From contig RPFO01000253.1 of the NCBI GenBank assembly GCA_009746045.1, positions 4,212,832 through 4,276,831 on the forward strand: a stretch of 64,000 nt of DNA, read 5' to 3'. The notes beneath the pieces were generated by a model. It was given only the letters and a program-made list of their open reading frames with translations, did no database searches and was not told where the DNA came from. Of the stretch, positions 44,890 to 56,423 are shown one piece after another (within the stretch, counting starts at the first letter, position 1; each line of letters begins with the position of its first letter). The translations under genes were made by a program, and so were the position numbers. Origin of the DNA: Mesostigma viride (Eukaryota > Streptophyta > Mesostigmatophyceae > Mesostigmatales > Mesostigmataceae).

Positions 44890-46620
44890 AACGTCCTGAG
44901 TCATAATAACTCCTCTACAGTACAGACTCTGTAGAACCTGCCTAGAACAGGCCTAGAACATCCTTTAGAATAAACCGCACGCCGGCGACGACGCCAACAG
45001 AATATGACACTTATGGGTCTCGGGATCTTTGTAGTTTATCACCCGTCATCTGTTTTTGTCAGGCTGGGGAAATTATTGCAGACGCGATCACAAGGGACGA
45101 GGCACGTCATATTCAGTTTTTGTCACGCTGGGGAAATTATTGCAGACGCGATCACAAGGGACGAGGCACAGTGCGATTTCGTGGTGGGCTGCGATGGCGT
45201 CTTGGAGTGAAATAATTGACCTTACGTCCACGTTCGTCCATACTTGAAACCAGAAGTGAGCGCGATGGGTATAAATCATCCGAGCTGCTGTCACGACCGT
45301 TAGATGCGTCGAAGTATAATGTTGTGGGGTTGTTGGTATGCTGAATGGTTAGGGAAACTCAGTTGGGGCGTAAATGGCGTTGATAGCTTGGCTGACAGCA
45401 GGCCGCTGAGTCGATATGCTGGGATTGTGACTACTGGAACGCCGAAGGGGATATTGGGGCTGCCGTAACTGAAAGGGCTAAAGCTGTCTTCAAGCCTTTT
45501 GCCGTGGATCCTTATAAGCGGAAAATGTATTTTCAGGTAGGGAAACCGGGTTGCGGACCATAAACGCGCGCGCCCGCCCAGCTATGGGAGCGCTTATATG
45601 CAACAGGGGCTGGCGCGGACGCTTGCGGCCGTTTTCGCTCGTCAATGGACGACGCATGGAGGGACTGTCCGGCAAGATTAGCGGGCTACATCGATCAAGA
45701 GAAATTGAGAATCCGAGCTTTTCTGACTCAGCCTGCACCTTCGACGCCGGCGCATATGCACGCTAAATGATCTTGGGGTGGTAAAGTTTACGTCCTGTGG
45801 GGTAAAAAGTTAATGGGATCGGTTATCTTGCTCGATTTAGCCAGTATTTAGCTTGTTGTTGGCACCTCGTGCCGACGTGATGCAAGGCAGGCTATTACTT
45901 GATCGTGTAGTGCTATGCAAGGCAGGCTATTACTTGATCGTGTAGTGCTCTGTGGCTAGCCCCCATTTTGCAATGTGTTTGCTTGGAATAAGAAGCATGG
46001 CAGTTGCTGGTATGGTGGCCATGCTGCAGGGAAGCTAGGAATGGCTGAAAATAAAGTTAGAGTTTAGAGTAATGTGTAAAGACTAAAGAGTGTCTAGTAA
46101 TGTGTTAAGAGTGTCATCTGGCCATGCTGTTCATGTGCTGCCGTGGCAGCAACCCCCTGTCAGAATATACTGTAATCACTTACTGAACCGGGCTATGCGA
46201 GTGATGTTCAGCGCTTGGGCGTTCAATAACATTAAAATAATGCATGATCCGGGTCCATATTCGTAATATAACGTTGTGGGCTCCTTGTGATTACGTTGTG
46301 CAATAGCCATCGCAGGCCATTGCTGCCTGCAGGGGTCCCCTGCTTGCCCCCGTCATGTGAGCGCGTGTAATCCCTTGGGGAAGCACAAAAGGTCCTGCTA
46401 TGCGTACCGATGTCGTGGGCAAGCATGCAAGCCTTGACACGTTTCTGGGCATGCAAGCCTTGAAACGTTGCTGGGCATTCGAGCTAGGTAATAGTGCCCT
46501 TTTAATGATGTTATTCTCGTCCCAACGGAGTCATGTTATAATTTCAAAAATTTTTTCTTGTATTCTCGTGCCGCAGCAGCGATACCCTGCCATACTAAAT
46601 CGTAAATAAAGTAAGGAAAA
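44890..46620. other. Gene-poor stretch with two local duplications
   Basis: Holds a 53-bp direct repeat (45053-45105 and 45117-45169) and a 35-bp tandem duplication (45880-45914, 45915-45949). A plus-strand stretch near 45475-45537 (KAVFKPFAVDPYKRKMYFQ then a CAG|GTAGGG donor) and another at 45640-45764 (MDDAWRDCPARLAGYIDQEK) look exon-like, but I cannot join them or name a family. Confidence 0.4.
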
Positions 46621-46684
46621 GGGCTATATTAATTAATTCAACACGTGCTCCCATGTTGGGGAGTCATGGAGAAGTAACTCAAAT

Positions 46685-47141
46685 GGAGGGAGGGAGGGAG
46701 GGAGGGAGGGAGGGAGGGAGGGAGGGAGGGAGGGAGGAGGGAGGGAGGGAGGAGGGAGGGAGGGAGGGAGGGAGGGAGGAGGGAGGGAGGGAGGGAGGGA
46801 GGGAGGGAGGGAGGGAGGGAGGGAGGGAGGGAGGGAGGGAGGGAGGGAGGGAGGGAGGGAGGGAGGGAGGGAGGGAGGGAGGGAGGGAGGAGGGAGGGAG
46901 GGAGGAGGGAGGGAGGGAGGGAGGGAGGGAGGGGAGGGAGGGAGGGAGGGAGGGAGGGAGGGAGGGAGGGAGGGAGGAGGGAGGGGGGAGGAGGGAGGAG
47001 GGAGGGAGGGAGGGAGGGAGGGAGGGAGGGAGGGAGGGAGGGAGGGAGGGAGGGAGGGAGGGAGGGAGGGAGGGAGGGAGGGAGGGAGGGAGGGAGGGAG
47101 GGAGGGAGGGAGGGAGGGAGGGAGGGAGGGAGGGAGGGAGG
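46685..47141 (+). repeat. (GGGA)n microsatellite, about 460 bp
   Basis: GGAG tetranucleotides with about ten phase slips of one base lost or gained. Long poly-Pro/Ser/Leu and Gly/Arg/Glu frames across it are artefacts. Confidence 0.98.
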
Positions 47142-47450
47142 GCGTTCTTCCCACGGGGGTTGACGCGCCTCTTCCCCACCCATCGTTGTCCTCCGTCACC
47201 CGGGCCCAGATGGTCTTGTTCTGCATTGTTTTCCATATCACAGAGAGGCCGGATCGCCGCCGGCCTCATGTCCAGGCTCCTCTGAGCCTTGAATTAACGG
47301 GCAGCCCGGCGTGTCAGATTGCTGTGCCCGGCCCACGTAAAGAGGTGCCTACCTGACTGTGCGGACCGCATGCAGCCCTGCTGTTGGGCCCCGCGATGTG
47401 TCTAGCTGGTTGGTACGAGCCAAGTGCCCGACAAGCTGTAATCTACGGTG
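47142..47450 (-). mobile_element. LINE 3' end, copy 3
   Basis: On the minus strand the pieces RRLQLVGHLARTNQLDT and then LSVIWKTMQNKTIWARV parallel RRIAFVGHLARTSQVDT and LSLVLWTAMQNKKRWQKIV of the copy at 49548-49910. The GGGA repeat begins directly at its end. Confidence 0.6.
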
Positions 47451-47859
47451 TATGATAGTGCTAGTGATATCGGCATGCCCAAATACAAATCTTCTCTACG
47501 AAATGTAGTGCTCTGCATATCCTACACTACAACCGGGGCGCTAAGTGGGTGATGTTGAGTGCTCGGATTAAATTAAAATTAATTAAGTTATAACATGCCT
47601 CCGTTGGGAGATCTGCATGTAGCACATATGCCATGGATGGGTGCATGGAGGTGGAAGAAGCCTCGAAATCGAACTAACTAACCTAACTCTAAGCTATATA
47701 TCCAGCCGTGTTCAGCCCGTCTCACGTGTCGAGACTGAACAAGTCTCGAGTGGACACGTGTGTAGTACTCCTACACACACAGATCTCGAATGATTTATCT
47801 AGTACCAAATCCGAATGGCTTGCATCACTCCCCGGAAAGGATAACTTTTGCGGTTGGAC

Positions 47860-47985
47860 TGTAGGTGACAGCTGGCGATGCCTTAGGATCAGGAGACTTC
47901 CGTCCTATAGTCAGCAAAAGTGGGTGCGAGAGGTCCCCAGTTCGATTCCGGCCTGGATTCATTTGCAGATCGCGTTTTGCGCGGA
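47860..47985 (+). other. tRNA-like B-box, possible tRNA pseudogene or SINE head
   Basis: AGTTCGATTCC at about 47938-47950 matches the TpsiC-loop/B-box, and GGTGACAGCTGGCGATG at about 47863 loosely resembles an A-box. I cannot fold a full cloverleaf: the acceptor and anticodon stems do not pair. It is probably a relic. Confidence 0.25.
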
Positions 47986-48061
47986 CCGGCGCTGAACGCA
48001 AATGGTTTTCACCTTTGCGGCGTGCTAAATCAGAAAATCAGAGTATATATATCTAGCATTT

Positions 48062-49219
48062 TTGGGCTCCGTCGCTCAGTCGTGGGCGGAAAGCTGCCGG
48101 CTCCTGCCCCTTTTGGCAACGGCAGCGCCTGACCTCCTGGACCCCAGCAGCCCTTTGCCCTTCGTCACCGCCATCCAGGAGGCCTATGCTGAGATCCAGC
48201 AGGCCTGTTCTCCCGTCCGTGCCGCTCAGGCGGTACAGCGCCACCTCCCTCGCGGCACTCCCTCGGTCGCCTCCGTTCAATCTCCCGCCGCATTCCCTGC
48301 TCGCGTCATCGATAAACGCCAGAAAACCTACGCGGGTATTCTGCACACGGCTGATTGGATTGCTCTTTTCGCGGACCTCAACGCCCAGGGACGTGCGTGG
48401 CTGTTCTCGCTTTCCTTGCGGAGTGTGGGCTCGGCGTACCTTCGTGCTCTTCCCATGGCCCCCCCATTCGCCTTGGCTCCCAGCCACTACTCGGTGGCGC
48501 TCCGGCACCAGCTATTTGCCCCGCAGCCTCTTGTTCCGGCCGGGCGGCCTTGTGGTAGCTGTGGGCAGCCGCTGGATCCCACGGGGACTCACGTACTACC
48601 TTGCCTGCATGGGGGGCCAACAGAATCAGAATTGGTATTTGTATTTGCACACTGTCCTCCTGACGGTGGTGCTCGCCATGATTCGGTCGGTTTTCCCCCA
48701 CGCGAACATCCGGTCCGAGGATGCGGATGGCGCTGCCTTCTATTCCCCCAACCACCGGCCTGACATCGTGGTGCTGGACTTTGAGGGGGTGGCCGGCATC
48801 TGCTTATTGACGTTTCGGTGGCGCGGCCCTTGGCTCTTAGCCACGTGGCTGGGGCCTCCCTCACGGCAGGTTACACGGCGGACCGGGCGGAGCGGGCCAA
48901 GCTCCTGGCCTACGGCGACGTCGGGCACCATCGTGTGGTGCCCTTTGTCCTGGAGGAGTTTGGGGCCATGGGGCCCCTGACCTCCGCCTTCTTCAAGGAG
49001 TGTTGCCGGCTCCGGGAGGACCGGCTGGACCTGGAGGGCCAGCGGGCCCCATGGTCGGCGCGGACCTGGACGTCATATTGGCGTCAGCGCTTGTCGGTGG
49101 CGCTGACTCGGGCCATGCCGCTGACATCATGCTCCGCCGTACGCGGGCTGATTTTGCGGTGCAGCAGGGCTATTAGGTTCCTCCCGTTAGGCGTTTCCAT
49201 TGGTCTTATCGTAGTATAG
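48062..49219 (+). pseudogene. LINE ORF2 C-terminal remnant
   Basis: Three frames in turn carry one broken protein. These are HTADWIALFADLNAQGRAWL then ALRHQLFAPQPL and CGSCGQPLDPTGTHVLPCLH (a CxxC-HxxxC zinc-like knuckle); then RSVFPHANIRSEDADGAAF and HRPDIVVLD; then VARPLALSHVAGASLTAGYT, AERAKLLAYGDVGHHRVVPF, EEFGAMGPLTSAFFKE. This is the region after the reverse transcriptase core in algal-type LINEs. At least two frameshifts. The fingers and palm are absent. Confidence 0.7.
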
Positions 49220-49436
49220 AGCTTTGACATGGCTCTGTATATAGGTTTATAGCTGGGCGTTTGCTTTGGTTTGAGTGATTTCACTCTGCTGTAAGTAATT
49301 ATATTTTTAATATATATCTAGTCTAGAAAATCCTAACGACACTACTCAGCAAAACGCCCATTCCTCTTGGGGGGGGCTGGTGGCTTGCCCACAGGGGCTG
49401 GCGTGTGAGCCTAAGTAAGTAAGTACGTAAGTACTT

Positions 49437-49910
49437 GCGTGTCATGCGCAAAGGCATGCCACGGAGTACTATGCTAATCTCATTAGAAAAATAATTACAC
49501 AAAAGTTTAAACAAATATCGTCTGCATCATCCCCCAACCGTTAAGCACTAGATGGTCGTGTGAGCCTGGACAATCTTCTGCCACCGCTTCTTGTTCTGCA
49601 TGGCAGTCCAAAGAACTAGGGAGAGGGAGTGGATGCGGTGTTCAAACTGAGCTGGGACCACTAGGTCGGCCAGCAAGATCTGGGTGTAGTTCATGGCAGG
49701 TTTACCTAGCTTCCTGGGAATGTCCTTGGGGCCAGGCCAGGTCGAGATGTGCCGCCCTGGTTGGCCAAGCCGCTGGGGGCCGGCCAGACCAAGGGCGGTG
49801 TCAACCTGGCTGGTGCGAGCAAGATGTCCTACAAATGCTATCCTACGCTGCCTAATCTCGAGGCATACCCTGATCGATACAAAGACTCTAGTGCTCGGAC
49901 TGTGTTGCAA
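49437..49910 (-). mobile_element. LINE 3' end, copy 4 with ACTT tail
   Basis: The minus-strand frame 49910-49548 (RRIAFVGHLARTSQVDTALG, LGQPGRHISTWPGPKDIPRK) is intact over 120 codons. It is followed by the 3' UTR found at 33610-33750 and the same ACTT-type tail (about 49420-49440). It is the best preserved of the LINE tails here. Confidence 0.75.
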
Positions 49911-50004
49911 ATAATAACAATTTGTTTCATTAATTAGGCTGTCACTGAAATGCCATGACCCTCGCGAAGTTGGGGTTTAAAGTCATGCACATTGCATAGA
50001 TAGC

Positions 50005-50118
50005 TTACAGATAGATAGCTTACATCATCCATTCCATCCCGGCCATGTTCCCCTCCCATTGAGGACTTACGCGCTCATGCACGTGACGCAGTCACGTGTC
50101 TATTAATTAATTAATATT
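50005..50118 (+). repeat. About 100-bp dispersed repeat, copy 2
   Basis: Close copy of 38698-38798, again ending in TTAATTAATTAATAT. Confidence 0.75.
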
Positions 50119-50184
50119 GCATTACCTCCAACCACCATCGCTCACACCGCGACAGCCTTACTATACTACTAGCTGGGGGCATGA

Positions 50185-50320
50185 TGCAGACCATATTTGT
50201 AACTTTTGTGTATATATTATTTTTCTAATGAGATTAGCTAGCATAGTTAATTTCCGTGGCATGCCCATTATTGTGCATGACACCCAAGTACTTACTTACT
50301 TATACTTACTACTGTACTTA
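50185..50320 (+). mobile_element. LINE 3' UTR, copy 5 with ACTT tail
   Basis: GATGCAGACCATATTTGTAA, then TTATTTTTCTAATGAGATTA and a GTACTTACTTACTTA tail, as in copies 1 and 4, without any coding part. Confidence 0.7.
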
Positions 50321-50760
50321 GTACTTTTGCTAAGCTAACTAGGGTTTTTGATAATTTGTTGTGCAAAATTATTCCATCGATTCAACATTCTCACCGCTGT
50401 AGTAGTGAATCAAACTTAATATTCCAACTTCAAATGGTCATTTAGGTGTAAATACCACGAGAAAAACCATAACTAGCTCCCACACGGCCACCACGCTACA
50501 TGCTTGGCTTCCATGCAAGCCCTTGGCAGTCCGCCATGCACCCCCCGCTGCCCATCCTAGCTGAGCACTGGGCACGATTCATTGCAGCGCCTCTGCTAAT
50601 ACTGCGCTAGCTGAGCAAGTCTGCCGAACACTGCTGTTGTGACTGCACGATCCGGCCATGGGTGCCAATACAAAGTAAAGGAACCTCCGGCCAACCCCTA
50701 TAATACACAATGAGGAGGGAGGGCGCCCTCCACTAGCATGCACTAGAATGCTGATTGTAT

Positions 50761-50811
50761 CAAGGAGACAGTTGCCAGCGCAGGCCATGAAAATCGGGAG
50801 AGTCCGGACGG
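50761..50811 (-). repeat. 46-bp dispersed repeat, copy C (inverted, diverged)
   Basis: On the minus strand it reads CCGGACTCTCCCGATTT, then GGCCTGCGCTGG, then TGTCTCCTTGATA, with a few substitutions relative to copies A and B. Confidence 0.75.
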
Positions 50812-50986
50812 TATATCTAAATATCTAACATAGCTATACATCTGAGATATTGTCTTTAGGTTCTTCTTTTCGGGGGGTAATTTCCTTATGCATGTTGCAT
50901 GCCCCTCTCACTTCCATAATATTAATCATTCTCAGTGACTATATCTGAGATTGTTGTATATCTTAGCACTGCTGATAGTATATCTA

Positions 50987-53900
50987 TTAGTTATTAGCTT
51001 CTGGCACGCCGATCTCCCAGTTCGATCCACACTCCTCATCGCCTCGCCCATGATGGTCATCCAGCAGCAGACGTTCTAGCTCCACACATCCTCTGGCCTG
51101 GGCCCACGAGAGTGCTGTTGATCCATACTGCAGGCAGACAACATTGCACATGCATACACCACGGCAAAGAAAAACAGGACCACGTATCAATAAAACAGGA
51201 CACTATGAATGGAAAGCAGAAGAAGTACATATTATACAAGCTTGTTCATTTTTTATTGGGTGCTTTCTCTCTGATGTATAAGTTATTATAGTTTTAAATA
51301 CATATAAGCATATACAGAAAGAATGTGGTAATCCAAGAATGATCTATGATCATAAACCACAGATAATTTATGAAACATTTATGCCAAAACACCCCCAAAA
51401 CAGGCTCGATGTCAGGCATTGCGGGTTACAAGTTTCCACCATTTGTTGGTATTCATTGTTAGTATTCATTATTCAGTATCCTATCACCAACCTAGCTGCC
51501 TCTTTATCAGCATCCTTGTCAGTCGTTCAGGTCATTTCCACGAAAAAATGAACTGCAACAGGAGATTCCGACACGGAAGTACCTTTGACGATTGCCGCTA
51601 CCTGTCGGGCCATCCCCGGCAGTACTGACAGTCAAGCTTTTAACATTTTACTATAGCAGACACCTGAGACGCACATGCTTCTCTTGGAATCAACAAGCAC
51701 GGCACCATAGTTTATAGCTCCAAAAGCGCTCTGGTTGAGGTCAACGAGGGAACAATAAAAGAGTGAATAAGGGGTCAATACTGGATCACACACCGTGGGA
51801 GCAGGTGATTTAGGATGGTGTCTTGGTAATGGATCGTCCATACATGGCAAAGTATGGCGAATATTCTCACATTACATTCCTCGACTAGCTTGTTTAACAA
51901 TAAACTACATTGCAACATCATAGCAGACTTTTCGCGACCACCCCCGAGATATCGCCCCGACCCCGGGGGGGGTCCCATTGGTCCGAAACCCCCACCCCCG
52001 ACGATTTGTGAGTGTGTGGTGTGTGTGTGTGGGGGGGTTCCGACAGCCCCCCTTCCCCCCTTCCCCCCCCCCCCCCCCCCCCCCCCCTTCCCCCCCCCTT
52101 CCCCCCCCCTTCCCCCCCCCCTTCCCCCCCCCTTCCCCCCCCCCTTCCCCCCCTCCCCTCCCCCCCCTGGGCCCCATTACCTTTGCCGCCCAGGTTTTCC
52201 CGCCCAGGCTTTGCCGCCGGGGGGGTTCCCAAGATAAAATATACATAAGGTCATTAATTAATTAACACTATACTAACACTATATATAAGGTCATTACCAT
52301 GTGCGAACCTTGGTTGACGTCAGGGGGGGGGGGGGGGGCAAGCCTTCTTTACCCCCGCCCCCATGGACCCCCCGGGGGTGGCAACTCATGAGGGGGGGAG
52401 GGGGGGGTCTGACCCCCTAACCCCGGGGGGGTCCCGTGGCTGGGGGGGGGGGGAAGGGGTGCTTGACCCACCCCCTCTCGGGCGATATCTCCGGGAGTGT
52501 CGCGAATATGCTGATAGATAGCATGATATATACTCATATACTACCATGACTACATTATTTGAAACGGTGGTATATTATACCGAGCTATATCAAGGTATGT
52601 TACCGAGGTACTGATGCTATCACTTCATTGCGCATGTGCATGGCATGTGCATCATGCATACCTCGGCCTCATGCAAAGTGGTACCGGCCTTCACAGTTGG
52701 GATGCCCTCTGCATGGCAATTCTAATTACACCAAGGCTTTGCCAAAAGATAATTAACTACCTGCCAGTAATATTGACAGCAAACGATCCAAGCCAGTGCA
52801 CAGGCAGCCACAAGCGATGATTAAGGGACCTGCATGCAATAACCATCGTTAAACTGTGTAAGACTACAAGCTTCACCAGCCATGATAGGTGCAACATACA
52901 ACATGCATGATTGATAACCGATGTCCTATTGTAAGTGCTAGCAGCCAGGCTTCCTCACTGACCTTGTTGCGGGCGGTGGCATTTGCTCCTTGGCTCATGA
53001 GGAGGCGCACGATGTCCGCATCGCCCTTGTGCGCCGCCAGGGTCAGCGGCGTGTCTTCATCCTGCACGTAGCTCGAGGGAATGCAAACGCAAACCCTTGA
53101 TCCGTCACCTGAACAAAGATTTTAGCTGATGCATTTAGTGCCTAGGGATGATTTTAGCTGAAGTCATAGGCATGTTGATGTTTGTCTGATGGGTGACTGA
53201 GTTGTAGGTGTAGGTGGCTAGACCATCACGTCACATCATCATGGACGCTAGCTAGTACCTGGGAGTGCATGATTGAAGAGTATTGAATGGCAACGCATAG
53301 TAGTAACTGAGATGGTCCCACCATCCCACATTGTGTAAGGAGCTTTTAGCGACAGAAAGTCATTTGCGACCTCCCATGCAACATGCAGGCCATGCGTTAT
53401 TGACAAATGCTTATACCATAAAGACGGTGACCTGGCCACATGATGGGGTCGCAATGCGAGGAGGCAGAATCAATTGGACACGAAAGCTACCGGTGGCGGT
53501 GTGTCACAGCTCCCATGGCAGCGCTGACACCGCCAGCCACCATGCAGCTCCCATGGCTGACCATGCCTTATGCCTCTAATTCATACCACCGCCAAGCTAC
53601 TGGTAAGTTACCACTATGCTACTACTATGCACATATATTTTACAACGGTGAAAACCGACTATTACTAAGTCTGTCGCATCTAATTCATCAAAACCGTCAT
53701 GCTAGTCTGGTTATTGAAGTACTTACCTCAACACGCTGAAAAAGGTGGTGCTGCTCGGAGGCCCAGGGAGCATAGACCCTAGCTATGGTGAAACAGACTA
53801 GTCTATCGACCGGTTGTATCTATCAGTCTACTCTAATCCAATCTACGGGGCCGGGGCCTCGCTTGCACTGTTGCATCCATGGAGTAGTACGGTGGGCTGA

Positions 53901-54727
53901 CTGAGCACCACTCTCCCAGGCATGACAAGCAAGTGCTTACTTACCCTCCCATACATGCATGTGTGGAATAGATAGATAACTGACCCTGTGGTTTAATAGC
54001 AGCCATCGTGCTGCAGCTTGGCTCAACATGTCACAGAATCTCAGTGGCTCAACACGTATTTGCGTTCGTATTTAGCCCACTGCTTAAGCCACTTTCGTTC
54101 CCAGTTGTACAAATCGGTGCATCAACGATAATGCAGCACTAGAAATTTGTAGCTGACGTTTTTCTGTTTTACCCATACGACAAACAACTGTAACCTCACG
54201 GAGGGGGGGGGGGGGGGTGTTAAAAAAAGGAATCTGTGCTCCATGCCCATGACCGAGTGCCACAAGCCGCATATGACTATTAGTGTAGACACATATGTGT
54301 AGACGCACAGTGTAGACGCATATGACTGTAGTGTACAAAAACTGCCCCAAGACACAACATCTAGACACAGACGTCAGATGGCATCCTTGTTGGCATCGCT
54401 CATGACAACTCCCCGGACAGTCATTAGCATTCCAATACTGCAGAAATCACCCACACCAGATGACACCCACAGGGCATCGGACACGAACCTTGTCTACGGC
54501 GTTCACGTTGGCACCGCTCGCAACCAACACTGTAGCACTGTGTGCGGCACAGTAGCAATTAGAATAGTTTACCGGTATACATCAACCGGTGTAGTAGACA
54601 ACAACCACACAGGGCATGGAGAACGGACCTCATCCAACGCGTCGACGTTGGCGCCGCTCGCAAGCAAGTTACGTACGACAGCGATGCGGCCGTCCAACGC
54701 GGCACGGTGCAGTGGTGTCCGCCCGTG
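50987..54727 (-). CDS. Ankyrin-repeat protein, three C-terminal exons
   Basis: Three minus-strand exons join in phase 0. 54727-54629 is HGRTPLHRAALDGRIAVVRN then LLASGANVDALDE. 53061-52963 is DEDTPLTLAAHKGDADIVRL then LMSQGANATARNK. 51127-50987 is YGSTALSWAQARGCVELERL then LLDDHHGRGDEEC and a stop. The first two are exactly 33 codons, one canonical ankyrin repeat each, with AG acceptors and GT donors. Ankyrin repeats mediate protein binding, so no specific function follows. The 5' end is unidentified. A broken repeat (ATVLVASGANVNAVDK, ending 54489) lies between the first two exons and lacks an in-phase acceptor. Confidence 0.75.
51931..52506. mobile_element. G/C-homopolymer inverted-repeat element, copy 2
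   Basis: Termini TTCGCGACCACCCCCGAGAT and the opposing ATCTCCGGGAGTGTCGCGAA are imperfect inverted repeats that continue into GATATCGCCC. The interior is long C and G runs, including (C)nTT and GTGTGT tracts. Termini resemble copy 1 in a REV3 intron. It sits in the last intron of the ankyrin gene. There is no coding capacity. Confidence 0.65.
53070..54480. other. Intron of the ankyrin gene, nothing else recognised
   Basis: Short frames only; a run of 16 G at about 54202-54217. Apart from the broken ankyrin repeat ending at 54489 I see no coding sequence. Confidence 0.5.
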
Positions 54728-55554
54728 CTGGCCACGCCGTGCCCGGGAACCATCCCATCCATCCCACCCAAGGGTGCAAGAACCGTCCATCCCACACCAG
54801 GGTGCAAGAACCAACCCACCCATCCCACACCGGGGTGCAAGAACAATTCATTGCGCACGCAGGGCGATTCACACGTAGGGCATGGGGACAAGATAAACGA
54901 TCAGGGCAAAGGTAAGGCCACAACACAAAAATACTGAACTCTTATTGCCACAGTGCACTGTCTCTAGTGTTTTCTAGCCCATATAGTAACCCTTTCATCA
55001 TATGATTTCTCGTTCGCGATCCTATACAAGTTGCCAAGCGAGCACATCACTATCCCACCAGACTGATAAACATATAATTATGTAGTACCAGGTGACGAGA
55101 GCATATAACGCTCCTTGCCCAGGGGAATAAACCTGGTTTCAGTGCTTTACCCCAAACATAGGATCACAGCCAGTTGGGGGTGTAAGCTCAGAAATCAGGC
55201 TTATACAGCTACTTGCAGTGTATTGGTTTTGAACAAGGAATGCATTGATGATGGAGTTGGCAAGAGGCAATATGTGTCCACAGGTTTGCCACCGACATCC
55301 GCAACTTGCCCCATTACCATGCCCCAGTACCTGGTAGTCAAACGGCCATCGGCTGCCACCCGCGATGCGACAACGCATACCACCAACGCATACCACCAAC
55401 GCATACCACGGAAAGGATTACGACTGTCTCAAAGGGCAGAGGAGCGCATGGGCCCCGTTAACTAGCCCCCCTGCCCAACTCCTTGGGCAGCATGGGACAG
55501 AAAGCTCTTGATTGAAGCGCTCGGGGCCGTGCTGTGTCTAATATAATACATATT
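54728..55554. other. Upstream of the ankyrin exons, no firm gene
   Basis: Includes a short tandem repeat of a CCATCCCACACCAGGGTGCA-type unit (54765-54845). Two overlapping minus-strand frames (55139-55404) could be a terminal exon, but neither shows a known motif. Confidence 0.4.
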
Positions 55555-55851
55555 TTACATTTTATTGTGTCCTCTGTAGATATACTTAGCAATCTGGGCA
55601 CCCCTACTCACCCAATCCCTCATAATTGACACCTCCTTCAGCGTTGCCCTCATCTCCGCCACCTGCCCCTCCAGGTCCGCCACCCTGCCTTGCCAGCTCG
55701 CCAGCTGGCCGGCTTGGCTCGCCTGCCTGCTCGCCAGCTCCTCGCCATTACCCATCAATACGTCGTGCTTCTTTGGGACGCCCACACCCCGCTGCGGTTG
55801 TGCAAAGAGGAGAAACGCCGTGATCGCAACCAAGGCGACCAGTACCGACAT
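55555..55851 (-). CDS. Small single-pass membrane protein with coiled coil (hypothetical)
   Basis: The frame from ATG 55851 to TAA 55555 gives 98 residues. MSVLVALVAITAFLLFA is a membrane anchor at the N-terminus; residues about 40-75 (ELASRQASQAGQLASWQGRV, ADLEGQVAEMRATLKEV) look like a coiled coil. The tail is basic. The frame is open upstream for 31 more codons without ATG, so it may be the last exon of a longer gene, possibly the one at 56424-57568. No family was recognised. Confidence 0.5.
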   Translation of the reverse strand: MSVLVALVAITAFLLFAQPQRGVGVPKKHDVLMGNGEELASRQASQAGQLASWQGRVADLEGQVAEMRATLKEVSIMRDWVSRGAQIAKYIYRGHNKM

Positions 55852-56423
55852 GTGGTACTCCCTGGGCGCCCCACGCAGGGCAGCACTCCAACCCTGCACG
55901 ACGTCGTGATGACCAGCAAGACAGCAGCAAAACGGTAGTGGCACGGGGGGCAGCAGCAGCGAAATGGCAGCAGCAGTGGCAATTAACAGCGGAGGTACCG
56001 ATCAGCTCCATGAACTTTTCTACAATACGGAAGAGCAAATGGCAAGCAATATACCAATGATGTGGCAAGCAACTCGTTCTTGGTGGGATGTATCCCGTTC
56101 TTGGTCGCCCTCCATCGCGGCGCGAGGCAGGATATGCATCGCCTTCCCTTCCCAAGGCATTGCATGCATCATCGCCTTCCCTGCATGGCATTGCGTGCCA
56201 ACAGGCATCGGCCGCCGGACGTGGACCCTTGCCCCGTCACTATTTCGGTAAACCATCACGCGTGGCCGGTGGGGGCCCCGCGGTAGACCGCAGGCCTTGC
56301 GGCAACTCGGATGCATCCGCCCAAGCGCGCATGCCCAGGGGCTGCGCCGCGCAGCGCGCAAAGGCTGCAGCACAGTGCGTCGCCCATAACAGGCGCCCTC
56401 CCTTGATCTCGATCCTACTGACA

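Noticed and set aside
46633-47285. Poly-Pro/Ser/Leu and poly-Gly/Arg/Glu frames of about 200 codons
   Set aside because: Translation of the GGGA microsatellite.
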